Part shown: positions 6,444-12,565 of the stretch, piece by piece
How positions within the stretch are numbered: position 1 is the stretch's first letter
Layout: each line of letters opens with the position of its first letter
Origin: JAQGLW01 sp035995725
Lineage (GTDB): Bacteria; Pseudomonadota; Gammaproteobacteria; Burkholderiales; Burkholderiaceae_D
Direction of reading: 5' to 3'
DNA length: 12,565 bases
Assembly (NCBI GenBank): GCA_035995725.1
Contig: DASYKE010000122.1
Location: 1-12,565, forward strand
Position numbers and translations under genes: made by a program
The notes under the pieces: model-generated
What the model was told of the DNA's origin: nothing
Database searches by the model: none
What the model saw: the letters and a program-made list of their open reading frames with translations, nothing else

Positions 6444-7430
6444 ATGACTTATCCCGCTCCTCGCTGGCTGCCTGGCGGCCATTTGCAAACCATCTACCCT
6501 GCGACATGCATCGTCAAGCCGCGCGTTGCCTATCGCCGTGAGCGCTGGAATGCACCGGATGGGGATTTCGTCGACATCGATTTTGTCGATGGCGATCCCG
6601 GCCGGCCTTTCATCGTCTTGTTTCATGGATTGGAAGGCTCTTCCGACAGTCACTATGCGCGCGCACTGATGTCGCATATCGCCGCGCTCGGCTGGTCCGG
6701 TGCTGTGCCGCACTTTCGCGGTTGTTCCGGCGAGATGAATCATGCTCCGCGCTTCTATCACTCAGGCGACGCACAGGAAGTGGACTGGATCCTGCGGCGC
6801 CTGGCGAGTTGCCGCGATGACCGCCGGGCCGGCAAATTTTATGCAGTCGGCGCATCACTGGGCGGCAATGCGCTGTTGCGCTGGCTGGGTGAATCACAGC
6901 ATCAGGCCGACATCGTCGACGCCGCCTGCGCGATTTCCGCGCCGCTCGATCTGGCGGGCGGCGGCTCGGCATTATCCCGCGGTCTCAACGTGATTTATAC
7001 CAGGGTATTCCTGCAGACATTGAAGCCGAAATGCCTGCAAAAGCTGCAGCAATTCCCCGGGCTGTTCGAACGCGAAGCGATGCTGCGCGCTCGCAATCTG
7101 TATGAATTCGACAATATCGTAACCGCACCGCTGCATGGCTATCGCGACACCGACGACTACTGGAATCGCGCCAGTGCCAAACATGTTCTCGAGGATATTA
7201 CCGTCCCGACGCTGGTATTGAATGCACGCAATGATCCCTTTCTGCCGTCGCATCACTTGCCACGCATCGCGTCACGCTCGGTCACGCTGGACTATCCGAT
7301 CGAAGGAGGCCATGTCGGCTTTGCAATCGGACCGCTACCGGGCTCCCTCAACTGGCTTCCACAGCGGATAATCCGATTCCTTAACGGTGACGCTCCGCAA
7401 ACAGATCAAGCCGGATTCCGGTTAGTATGA
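6444..7430 (+). CDS. YheT-family alpha/beta hydrolase
   Basis: A 328-residue alpha/beta-hydrolase of the YheT/COG0429 type (relatives of eukaryotic ABHD1/3). It begins with the family's PRWLPGGHLQTIYP (6-19). The oxyanion-hole HGLEGSSDSHY is at 61-71 and PHFRGCSGEMNHAPRFYHSG at 89-108. The nucleophile elbow GASLGGN has Ser138, NARNDPF has Asp264 and EGGHVGF has His290, completing a Ser-Asp-His triad. The protein appears cytosolic, with no signal peptide. Family members are thought to be esterases or lipases, but the natural substrate is not known. The ATG at 6444 has an AAGG about 13 bases upstream, a rather distant ribosome site. It sits between the NTF2-like gene and a gene of unknown function, all on one strand. 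Confidence 0.92.
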   Translation: MTYPAPRWLPGGHLQTIYPATCIVKPRVAYRRERWNAPDGDFVDIDFVDGDPGRPFIVLFHGLEGSSDSHYARALMSHIAALGWSGAVPHFRGCSGEMNHAPRFYHSGDAQEVDWILRRLASCRDDRRAGKFYAVGASLGGNALLRWLGESQHQADIVDAACAISAPLDLAGGGSALSRGLNVIYTRVFLQTLKPKCLQKLQQFPGLFEREAMLRARNLYEFDNIVTAPLHGYRDTDDYWNRASAKHVLEDITVPTLVLNARNDPFLPSHHLPRIASRSVTLDYPIEGGHVGFAIGPLPGSLNWLPQRIIRFLNGDAPQTDQAGFRLV

Positions 7431-7571
7431 GAACTCCGCCATCCTGAAATGGAAGAAAATAACGCGAGCTGTCGGCTTTTTTCAGTGAATTGAAGAAACC
7501 GTTCCGGCTGCCACTTTGCAGGCGGCGCATATTCAATTTACCTTCCCCTTCCGATTCGAAAACCGTTCAAT

Positions 7572-8177
7572 ATGGATGAGATCGTCAAACAGGCAATGGC
7601 AAAGTGGCCGAATGTGCCCCACTGTTATGGCTGGCTGGCACTCGATGCGCGCGGGGCGTGGCGCATGCGCGATGAACGCGCGCAGGCACTGGACCTGCCC
7701 GGAGACAAGATCGCCCATGCGGCGCTATTGGGCTTCATCAATCGCAATTACACGCATGACGAGCACGGCCGCTGGTATTTCCAGAACGGTCCGCAGCGTG
7801 TATACGTCGATCTGGAAGCAACTCCTTACATTGCCCGAACCGAACCGACCCGGGGTTTTGTATTGCATACCGGCGAACCGCTGCCGACAATCGATGCCGC
7901 ATGGCTGACCGGCTCCGGCCAGCTGGTATTGCAAGGCACGGACAAAGTCGCGCTCGTGAACGACCGCGACATGGCGCAATGCGTCGCGCAATTGCGCATG
8001 GATGGCAGCGCGGTCGGCGATGAACGACTGTTGGGATGGCTGGCAAACCAGGCGGCGGACTCGGGCCGCTTGAGCTTATGCCTGGCGGACAGGCAACTAC
8101 CCCTGCAGCGCATCGAGCAGGATGCAATCGCCGCATACTTCGGCTTTGTGCGGCGTCCGCGACCGGATAACGCTTGA
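7572..8177 (+). CDS. Conserved protein of unknown function
   Basis: I do not recognise a characterised function. The 201-residue protein is soluble-looking, with no signal peptide or membrane segment. Its first part, MDEIVKQAMAKWPNVPHCYG through WLALDARGAWRMRDERAQ, looks like a conserved compact domain. RWYFQNGPQRVYVDLEATPY (about 66-85) looks like strands, and the C-terminal half is mixed. I have seen similar N-termini in betaproteobacterial hypothetical proteins, but this is memory and was not searched. The ATG at 7572 has no good ribosome site before it. It follows the YheT gene by 141 bases, which contain no clear promoter or terminator. Plus-strand codon use is ordinary, and the reading frame is intact and gene-like, so it is probably real. 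Confidence 0.75.
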   Translation: MDEIVKQAMAKWPNVPHCYGWLALDARGAWRMRDERAQALDLPGDKIAHAALLGFINRNYTHDEHGRWYFQNGPQRVYVDLEATPYIARTEPTRGFVLHTGEPLPTIDAAWLTGSGQLVLQGTDKVALVNDRDMAQCVAQLRMDGSAVGDERLLGWLANQAADSGRLSLCLADRQLPLQRIEQDAIAAYFGFVRRPRPDNA

Positions 8178-8339
8178 ACCGCGCGCTCTGAAATACTCAG
8201 GGAACCTTTGATTAGCCATGCCCGTCGATGGAGACACCAGAACGGATATGAAAATGAAGATCAGGGTGGCTGTATGACAAGGTGTATGTCGATTGAAGTA
8301 ATGAAATTACCGTTTGCCCTGCGCAGGTCCGTTTTCCAC

Positions 8340-8384
8340 GCCTGTCGCCATTCGGGACTTTATGAGGACACCGCCGGGACAGGC
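8340..8384. repeat. 7-base inverted repeat between convergent genes
   Basis: GCCTGTC (8340-8346) and GACAGGC (8378-8384) are perfect inverted copies. They lie just beyond the bepA stop, in the 217 bases between two convergent genes. Neither side has a T-run, so it is not a standard intrinsic terminator. It might protect 3' ends or mean nothing. No gene was seen in the remainder of this gap. Confidence 0.25.
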
Positions 8385-8394
8385 ACTCATTCCC

Positions 8395-9906
8395 CTAGCG
8401 TCCCTTCTTTTCTTCATTCAACTCTTCGCGGCGGCGCGACTGAAACTCCCGCTCGCGCGCATCGATTACCGATTGATTGTAAAACGATGCATCCGGCGCG
8501 CGCCGCGCAATCAGCAATTGATCCAGCGCCGCAGGCAAGCTGCCCGACAGCGCGTAAGACTCGGCCAGGGCCAAGTGCTGCAGCGCCTGCTTGCCTTGAG
8601 CGGCATATGCCTTGGCCAGCCTGTCCTGCAACTGCGGCTCCTGCCGGTACAGCTGTGCCTGATCGCGCAAGTAGCGTATCGCATCCTCATGGCGTCCTGC
8701 CGCAATCAGCGCATCGGCGTATTGATGCGCAATACCGCGCGATAATGGAAATTGCGCGCGCGCCGATTCCGCTTCCTTGAGCGCGTCGGCGGCCTGATTG
8801 GCAGCCAGCCTGATATCGATGGCAAGGCTGGCCAATGGCGCGGCGATGGCAGGCGGACTTTGCGCAATGGCATTCGCCTCTTGCAACAAGGCTTGTGCCT
8901 TGGCGGGTGCTCCCTGCTTGAGTGCAATGAATGCAAGCCCGTATTTGGCTGCAATTGTTTGCGTCCGGTTCTTTTGCTGCAACTGGCTGTCGAACACCGC
9001 TGCGGCATCTTGCAGGCCTTGCGCGGAACTATCCTGCAATACGCGCACGCGCGCACGGATCAATTGAAAATCGAGGCTGTCGACATGCTGGCGATAACGT
9101 TGATCGCGGGTACGCGCTTGTATATCGGCAATGCGTTCCGTCGTCATTGGATGAGAGCGCAGATAGGCCGGTGCGGAATCGTTATAGGCACGGGTAGCCG
9201 TCTGCAAGCGTCCGAAAAATGCAACCATGCCCGAGGTGTCGAACCCGCGATCGCGCAAAATCTGCAAACCGACGCGATCGGCCTCGCGTTCGGCGTCACG
9301 GCTGAAACTGAGTTGCCGCTGCATCGCGAGCCCTTGGCCGCCCAGCATGGCTGCCGCCGCAACGTCCGGACTCGAGCGTGCCGCCAGCACCCCCAGTATC
9401 ATGCCTGCCAGCGGGATCAGCGCGTCCTGGCGCTGATTGCCCAGCATGCGCGCGATGTGCCGTTGCGACACATGGCCGATCTCGTGCGCCATCACCGACG
9501 CCAGTTCCGACTCGGTCTGCGCCGCCAGCATCAGCGCAGAATGCACCGCAATGAATCCGCCCGGCAGCGCGAAGGCATTCAGATTCGGATCGCGTACCGC
9601 GAAAAAGAAAAAGTCATATCCCGCTTCGCCGCGCAGCTCGGGACCGGCCGCTACCAGGCTGGAACCGAAATTGTTAAGATATTCGAGCAGCGGTGCATCA
9701 TCCAGATAATCGCGGTCGTGGCGGATATCGCGCATGATATGTTCACCCAGCTTGCGTTCCATCAGCGGCGACAGTTCTTCGCCCTCGGTGCCGCCCAGGC
9801 TGGGCAAATTCTGCGCGACACTGGGAGATGGCGCAGTTGCCACCGATAAAATGCAACTGAATGCGGCTGCAGCCAGAATCGACAGGCGCGGCAGTGTCGG
9901 CACCAT
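8395..9906 (-). CDS. bepA: Periplasmic M48 metallopeptidase with TPR domain, BepA/YfgC type
   Basis: This is a zinc metalloprotease and chaperone-like factor of the outer-membrane assembly quality-control group. BepA of E. coli works with the BAM machinery and LptD in the periplasm. From the ATG at 9906 the protein has 503 residues, close to E. coli BepA. An N-terminal signal segment (SILAAAAFSCILSVA) comes first. MAHEIGHVSQRH (129-140) follows with zinc ligands His131 and His135 and catalytic Glu132. SRDAEREADRVG (192-203) supplies the third ligand, probably Glu198. SHPMTTERIADI (241-252) carries the His equivalent to the 'His switch'. A helical TPR-like half (about 270-480) is rich in Ala/Leu/Gln, and the tail is charged. 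The frame also allows a GTG at 9972, adding 22 residues. A promoter whose start would fall near 9972 makes the ATG more likely, though its ribosome site is weak. Confidence 0.9.
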   Translation of the reverse strand: MVPTLPRLSILAAAAFSCILSVATAPSPSVAQNLPSLGGTEGEELSPLMERKLGEHIMRDIRHDRDYLDDAPLLEYLNNFGSSLVAAGPELRGEAGYDFFFFAVRDPNLNAFALPGGFIAVHSALMLAAQTESELASVMAHEIGHVSQRHIARMLGNQRQDALIPLAGMILGVLAARSSPDVAAAAMLGGQGLAMQRQLSFSRDAEREADRVGLQILRDRGFDTSGMVAFFGRLQTATRAYNDSAPAYLRSHPMTTERIADIQARTRDQRYRQHVDSLDFQLIRARVRVLQDSSAQGLQDAAAVFDSQLQQKNRTQTIAAKYGLAFIALKQGAPAKAQALLQEANAIAQSPPAIAAPLASLAIDIRLAANQAADALKEAESARAQFPLSRGIAHQYADALIAAGRHEDAIRYLRDQAQLYRQEPQLQDRLAKAYAAQGKQALQHLALAESYALSGSLPAALDQLLIARRAPDASFYNQSVIDAREREFQSRRREELNEEKKGR

Positions 9907-9974
9907 GGATGAACGCCGCTTTGGCGCCAGGCGGTCAAGTGATTGTAAGCAGGACAAGAATTTTTGTTTCACGG

Positions 9975-10006
9975 TGCTATGATACCCGCACAGGCGAATC
10001 CTTCAA
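9975..10006. promoter_or_regulatory. Overlapping divergent promoters for moaC and bepA
   Basis: TATGAT (9978-9983) on the plus strand is preceded by TG-N, an extended -10 box for moaC, although no good -35 is seen. On the minus strand the nearly coincident TATCAT (9984-9979) has TTGAAG (10006-10001) 16 bases upstream, a fair sigma70-like pair for bepA. The two -10 boxes share five bases, so the promoters would exclude each other. Start sites were predicted by eye only. Confidence 0.5.
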
Positions 10007-10020
10007 GAACCCCCGCTACC

Positions 10021-10045
10021 TTGTTACTCTTGTTACCCTTGTTAC
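10021..10045 (+). repeat. Three tandem TTGTTAC repeats before moaC
   Basis: TTGTTAC begins at 10021, 10030 and 10039, an exact 9-base period with variable TC/CC spacers. The last copy ends two bases before the moaC ATG. They lie in the predicted moaC leader and upstream of the bepA promoter. They could be a regulator binding array, an RNA element replacing a ribosome site, or replication slippage. Confidence 0.6.
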
Positions 10046-10047
10046 CA

Positions 10048-10560
10048 ATGGACACAAAAAAAAATCCCGATAATCGAAACCCCGCACACGAGGGACTCAC
10101 CCATTTCGATGAGACCGGTCAAGCTCACATGGTCGATGTCGGCGCCAAGGAAGAAACGCATCGAATCGCAATCGCCGTCGGCGCCATACGCATGAAGCCG
10201 GAGACGCTGGCCATTATCCAGGCCGGTACCGCGAAAAAAGGGGATGTCCTGGGCATCGCCCGTATCGCCGCAATTATGGCAGCCAAACGCACCAGCGACT
10301 TGATCCCGCTATGCCATCCGCTGCCGCTCACGCGCATAGCGGTCGATTTCAGCATCGACGCCGCGCAGTCATGCGTCAAATGTACCGCGCGCGTCGAAAC
10401 CCATGGCAAGACCGGGGTCGAGATGGAAGCACTCACTGCCGTGCAGATTGGGTTATTGACAATTTACGATATGTGCAAGGCAGTGGACCGGGGGATGGTG
10501 ATAACGGACGTGCGAGTGCTGGAAAAGCACGGCGGCAAGTCGGGGGACTGGACCGCATAA
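10048..10560 (+). CDS. moaC: Cyclic pyranopterin monophosphate synthase
   Basis: MoaC acts with the radical-SAM enzyme MoaA in the first step of molybdenum cofactor synthesis. It turns the MoaA product of GTP into cyclic pyranopterin monophosphate in the cytosol. From the ATG at 10048 the protein has 170 residues, slightly longer than the usual about 160 because of a polar N-terminus. LTHFDETGQAHMVDV (17-31) and KKGDVLGIARIAAIMAAKRT (63-82) come first. SDLIPLCHPLPLT (83-95) has His90, KTGVEMEALTAV (121-132) follows, and IYDMCKAVDRGM (139-150) has Asp141 and Lys144. These correspond to the catalytic Lys64/His90/Asp141/Lys144 set of E. coli numbering 51/77/128/131. No ribosome site is visible. 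A TTG at 9964 in frame would add 28 residues, encoding an odd Leu/Pro run from the repeats, and would lie upstream of the predicted -10 box. It is isolated from other moa genes here. Confidence 0.95.
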   Translation: MDTKKNPDNRNPAHEGLTHFDETGQAHMVDVGAKEETHRIAIAVGAIRMKPETLAIIQAGTAKKGDVLGIARIAAIMAAKRTSDLIPLCHPLPLTRIAVDFSIDAAQSCVKCTARVETHGKTGVEMEALTAVQIGLLTIYDMCKAVDRGMVITDVRVLEKHGGKSGDWTA

Positions 10561-10638
10561 CGTTGGTGGTCTGCCGCTGGTACATGCGTTCTGTTGGCCT
10601 GCTGGAATTCGGAGGTATAAAGTATCGCGTGTGCGCTA

Positions 10639-12393
10639 TTAGCATTCGTTGCGATTGGGCTTGGGTAAGCGCATGAAAATCTTGGTGAATTTTTCCGGCA
10701 TCGTGCTCGAGTTTTTTTCCCAATGTGAATAGATTTCTGAATAATTGCAACGATGCAAGCTCTTGATTGTCAAGAGCGTCTTTAAGGCATTATCCGGTCG
10801 ATCATTTAACGCATAAATTAAAGACATGTTCGCCAGTATCGGAAAGGAAGCGAAACGCTGGGCGACACGCTCTCCAAAAGCAATTTCTTCCGGTGGCATT
10901 CCTGGGCGTATATCTATTCTGGAAAATCGTATGTAATCATAGTAATGCGGAAAAAGCGTGAAAGCGGGCTTTTCAGTGGAGAAATCGCTGAATGCGAATC
11001 CCCTGACTCCCATTTCGCCCGCCCAGACCCCTTTTACGACACGCCGATAATCCTGCGCGACACTGACCATGCCGAAGGTCATCAAGAGGAACAGAGCGAT
11101 CAAATAAAGACGTGGCAGCCTGATTTCTTTCGCCCCCAACCGCTCTTGATGCACCATACCAATCAAAAAGGCCGTAGGCAGCAAGAAATACGCATACCAT
11201 AACGGGTACTCCACCAAGCTGTGAACCGATACTGCCGTGAAAAAAAAGATTGCAAATCCTGCTTCCTTACTTATTGTCCGGCGAAAGAAGCCTGCATAAA
11301 ACCAATAAGCGATTGCCCCAAAGACTATTATCGTTACGGGCCATCCCAATTCGGCGGCAAAATTCAGTACGATATTATGAGCATGGTCTGAATAAATGCT
11401 TGGCGCAAAATCAGACCCGATCTTTAATTGCTGCGTGCCAAACTCATACCATCCTGCACCAAACCAAGGATTTGACAAGCTGATCTGGAGGGCTTGCTGA
11501 AACAATACCAATCGCTCGGAACCCGTATGGGTTCCGATACGTTGATCAGCGGACGCAGAGGACACGCTTAGCAGCGACAGTGAAATAAAGGGCAAGGCAA
11601 TCACCAAGATCGCATAGATCAAAACGAAACCTGCAATAGCCCAGCCCGAAACTCGCCTGAAACCCGGCTTTCCCCGCCAAAGCAGGAATAGAACTGAAAA
11701 AGCGGGCACGATGATCCATCCAATTCTCGATTGTGTCAGCGCCAGTCCCCACAACAGGCTCAGCACGGCCCCGATTGCCACCATCGTGCGTAGCCGGTCA
11801 ACCTGATGCAGCCACCAGACCGATACCATTGCAATACACAGGATCAAGGCAAGATGGTTAGGTTGTGCGATATTGGCAAAAGGGCGGACGATGCTATTAG
11901 GGCTATGAATCATCAGCATGACAAACGGCATGAGCGCCTCTTCGACGCCGCGGAATTGAGCCGTTGCGAGAACCACCGATATCATTCCGGCAAACAAATA
12001 GGCATATGCCAGAGCCGTACAGAGCCTGGACGAGCCATTGTTTCCGGCAGCAATGCTTGCGCCCAGTACCACCGCTATCGTCGCAACAATGAAATAAGCG
12101 ACAGGGAAAACAGCATCCCAATTTACGGTCAGCATGCCGGACACCGCTTGCAAGACAATCACCGCCGCCAGTCCAAGCGGCAATCCTGCTATCCATGGAA
12201 TATGAACGGACGTTATTTTTCCCTTGCCGATCAATGCAACTGCAATTGCAACCCCGAATATCACCAGCAGATCGTTGTAAAAGGAAAAGAAAGGAAAAAA
12301 ATTAAAAGGCAGTAAATAAGAAATACTCAAGCAGGCCGTCAATGAAATGACGGCCCAATTTTTAGGGGTTACATCCAGAATTCGGGCAGTCAT
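10639..12393 (-). CDS. PglL/O-antigen-ligase-type membrane glycan transferase
   Basis: A 584-residue polytopic inner-membrane protein with about ten to twelve spans, of the Wzy_C superfamily. It would move a lipid-linked glycan onto a periplasmic acceptor: pilin or other proteins (PglL/PilO/TfpO type) or lipid A core (WaaL type). The stretch RPFANIAQPNHLAL (about 170-183) fits the PglL_A segment. A large periplasmic loop contains SERLVLFQQAL, LSNPWFGAGWYEFG and SDHAHNIVLNF (about 336-346). Conserved Arg and His residues of this kind are needed for catalysis in relatives. The C-terminal 130 residues resemble the Wzy_C_2 region. ATG codons at 12435, 12408 and 12393 and a TTG at 12456 are possible. 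The 12393 start is chosen because GGAACGGA precedes it. The gene is visibly richer in A/T-ending codons than its neighbours. A pilin ligase is my preferred reading, but WaaL or Wzy is not excluded. Confidence 0.8.
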   Translation of the reverse strand: MTARILDVTPKNWAVISLTACLSISYLLPFNFFPFFSFYNDLLVIFGVAIAVALIGKGKITSVHIPWIAGLPLGLAAVIVLQAVSGMLTVNWDAVFPVAYFIVATIAVVLGASIAAGNNGSSRLCTALAYAYLFAGMISVVLATAQFRGVEEALMPFVMLMIHSPNSIVRPFANIAQPNHLALILCIAMVSVWWLHQVDRLRTMVAIGAVLSLLWGLALTQSRIGWIIVPAFSVLFLLWRGKPGFRRVSGWAIAGFVLIYAILVIALPFISLSLLSVSSASADQRIGTHTGSERLVLFQQALQISLSNPWFGAGWYEFGTQQLKIGSDFAPSIYSDHAHNIVLNFAAELGWPVTIIVFGAIAYWFYAGFFRRTISKEAGFAIFFFTAVSVHSLVEYPLWYAYFLLPTAFLIGMVHQERLGAKEIRLPRLYLIALFLLMTFGMVSVAQDYRRVVKGVWAGEMGVRGFAFSDFSTEKPAFTLFPHYYDYIRFSRIDIRPGMPPEEIAFGERVAQRFASFPILANMSLIYALNDRPDNALKTLLTIKSLHRCNYSEIYSHWEKNSSTMPEKFTKIFMRLPKPNRNEC

Positions 12394-12495
12394 GGCATTC
12401 CGTTCCATAAAAACGATGCGCCGCACTTCGCGCATGTTATCTGTCGAATATATCAAGCAAGGGAAGACTCTGTATTTTTACCGGACGAGATCAAA

Positions 12496-12524
12496 ATAAT
12501 AGAGAGGATAGCAAGCAATGTCAG
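12496..12524 (-). promoter_or_regulatory. Sigma70-like promoter for the PglL-like gene
   Basis: On the minus strand CTGACA (12524-12519) and TATTAT (12501-12496) are separated by exactly 17 bases, each matching five of six consensus positions. Transcription would start near 12489, about 95 bases before the chosen ATG. It lies just downstream of a terminator, so the gene seems to be independently transcribed. Confidence 0.65.
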
Positions 12525-12538
12525 CCTACAGTCGACCG

Positions 12539-12565
12539 AAAAAAAGCGCCTCGCGAACGAGGCGC
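12539..12565 (-). terminator. Intrinsic terminator of a gene beyond the right edge
   Basis: GCGCCTCG (12546-12553) and CGAGGCGC (12558-12565) form a perfect 8-bp stem around CGAA. On the minus strand it is followed by seven T (12545-12539). It would end a minus-strand transcript from outside the window. The stem may extend beyond the edge. Confidence 0.85.

Noticed and set aside
7466..7482. Short stem and T-run after the YheT gene
   Set aside because: Only about three or four base pairs including a G-T pair can form, too weak to call a terminator.
8298..8310. GTAAT-GAA-ATTAC, resembling the core of a HexR-type site
   Set aside because: It lies between convergent gene ends, far from any promoter, and is short enough to occur by chance.
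8208..8780. 190-codon plus-strand frame between the unknown gene and bepA
   Set aside because: Most of it is antisense to the bepA C-terminus, and the product is Pro/Ala/His-rich without any recognisable motif.
8752..9849. 365-codon open frame on the plus strand opposite bepA
   Set aside because: It is wholly antisense to a protein with an intact HEIGH motif and TPR region. The translation is Arg/His/Cys-rich with no recognisable domain, as expected for a mirror frame in G/C-rich DNA.

Overview
This looks like the chromosome of a betaproteobacterium, most likely in the Burkholderiales and perhaps the Oxalobacteraceae (Herminiimonas/Herbaspirillum-like). That placement rests on gene content and protein character, namely a pgk-pyk-fba glycolytic block, ilvE followed by a CHCC zinc-finger gene, a BepA-type protease and a PglL-like ligase. 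I could not run a search to confirm it. Most of the window is ordinary core metabolism; no tRNA, rRNA, CRISPR array or complete insertion sequence was seen.

Left part (1-4437), all on the minus strand and therefore read right to left: azlC-azlD (branched-chain amino acid export permease), then pgk, pyk and the start of class II fba (cut by the window edge). azlC and azlD overlap by 4 bases. pgk and pyk are only tens of bases apart, so the three glycolytic genes are probably co-transcribed. The 155-base pyk-fba gap holds a hairpin and a repeated 11-mer.

Middle (4438-8177), plus strand: ilvE and a small NDUFS6-like zinc-finger gene form a tight pair divergent from azlCD. An NTF2-fold (SnoaL-like) protein, a YheT-family alpha/beta hydrolase and a conserved protein of unknown function follow. 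The ilvE/azlC intergenic region is the most interesting piece. Directly before azlC, on the azlC strand, lies a strong intrinsic terminator (14-bp perfect stem plus T-run), a mutually exclusive upstream pairing and a possible 16-codon leader peptide. This would make sense as an attenuator controlling amino-acid export opposite the transaminase gene that works on the same amino acids.

Right part (8395-12565): a BepA/YfgC-type periplasmic M48 metallopeptidase (minus) and moaC (plus) diverge from a short region with overlapping -10 boxes and a triple 9-base repeat. Convergent to moaC is a large, more A/T-rich gene for a PglL/O-antigen-ligase-type membrane protein. It has its own good sigma70-like promoter, placed immediately after an intrinsic terminator that ends a gene beyond the window.

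I did not find a clearly new multi-gene system. The candidate novelties are regulatory: the azlCD leader, the fba leader and the moaC/bepA repeats.
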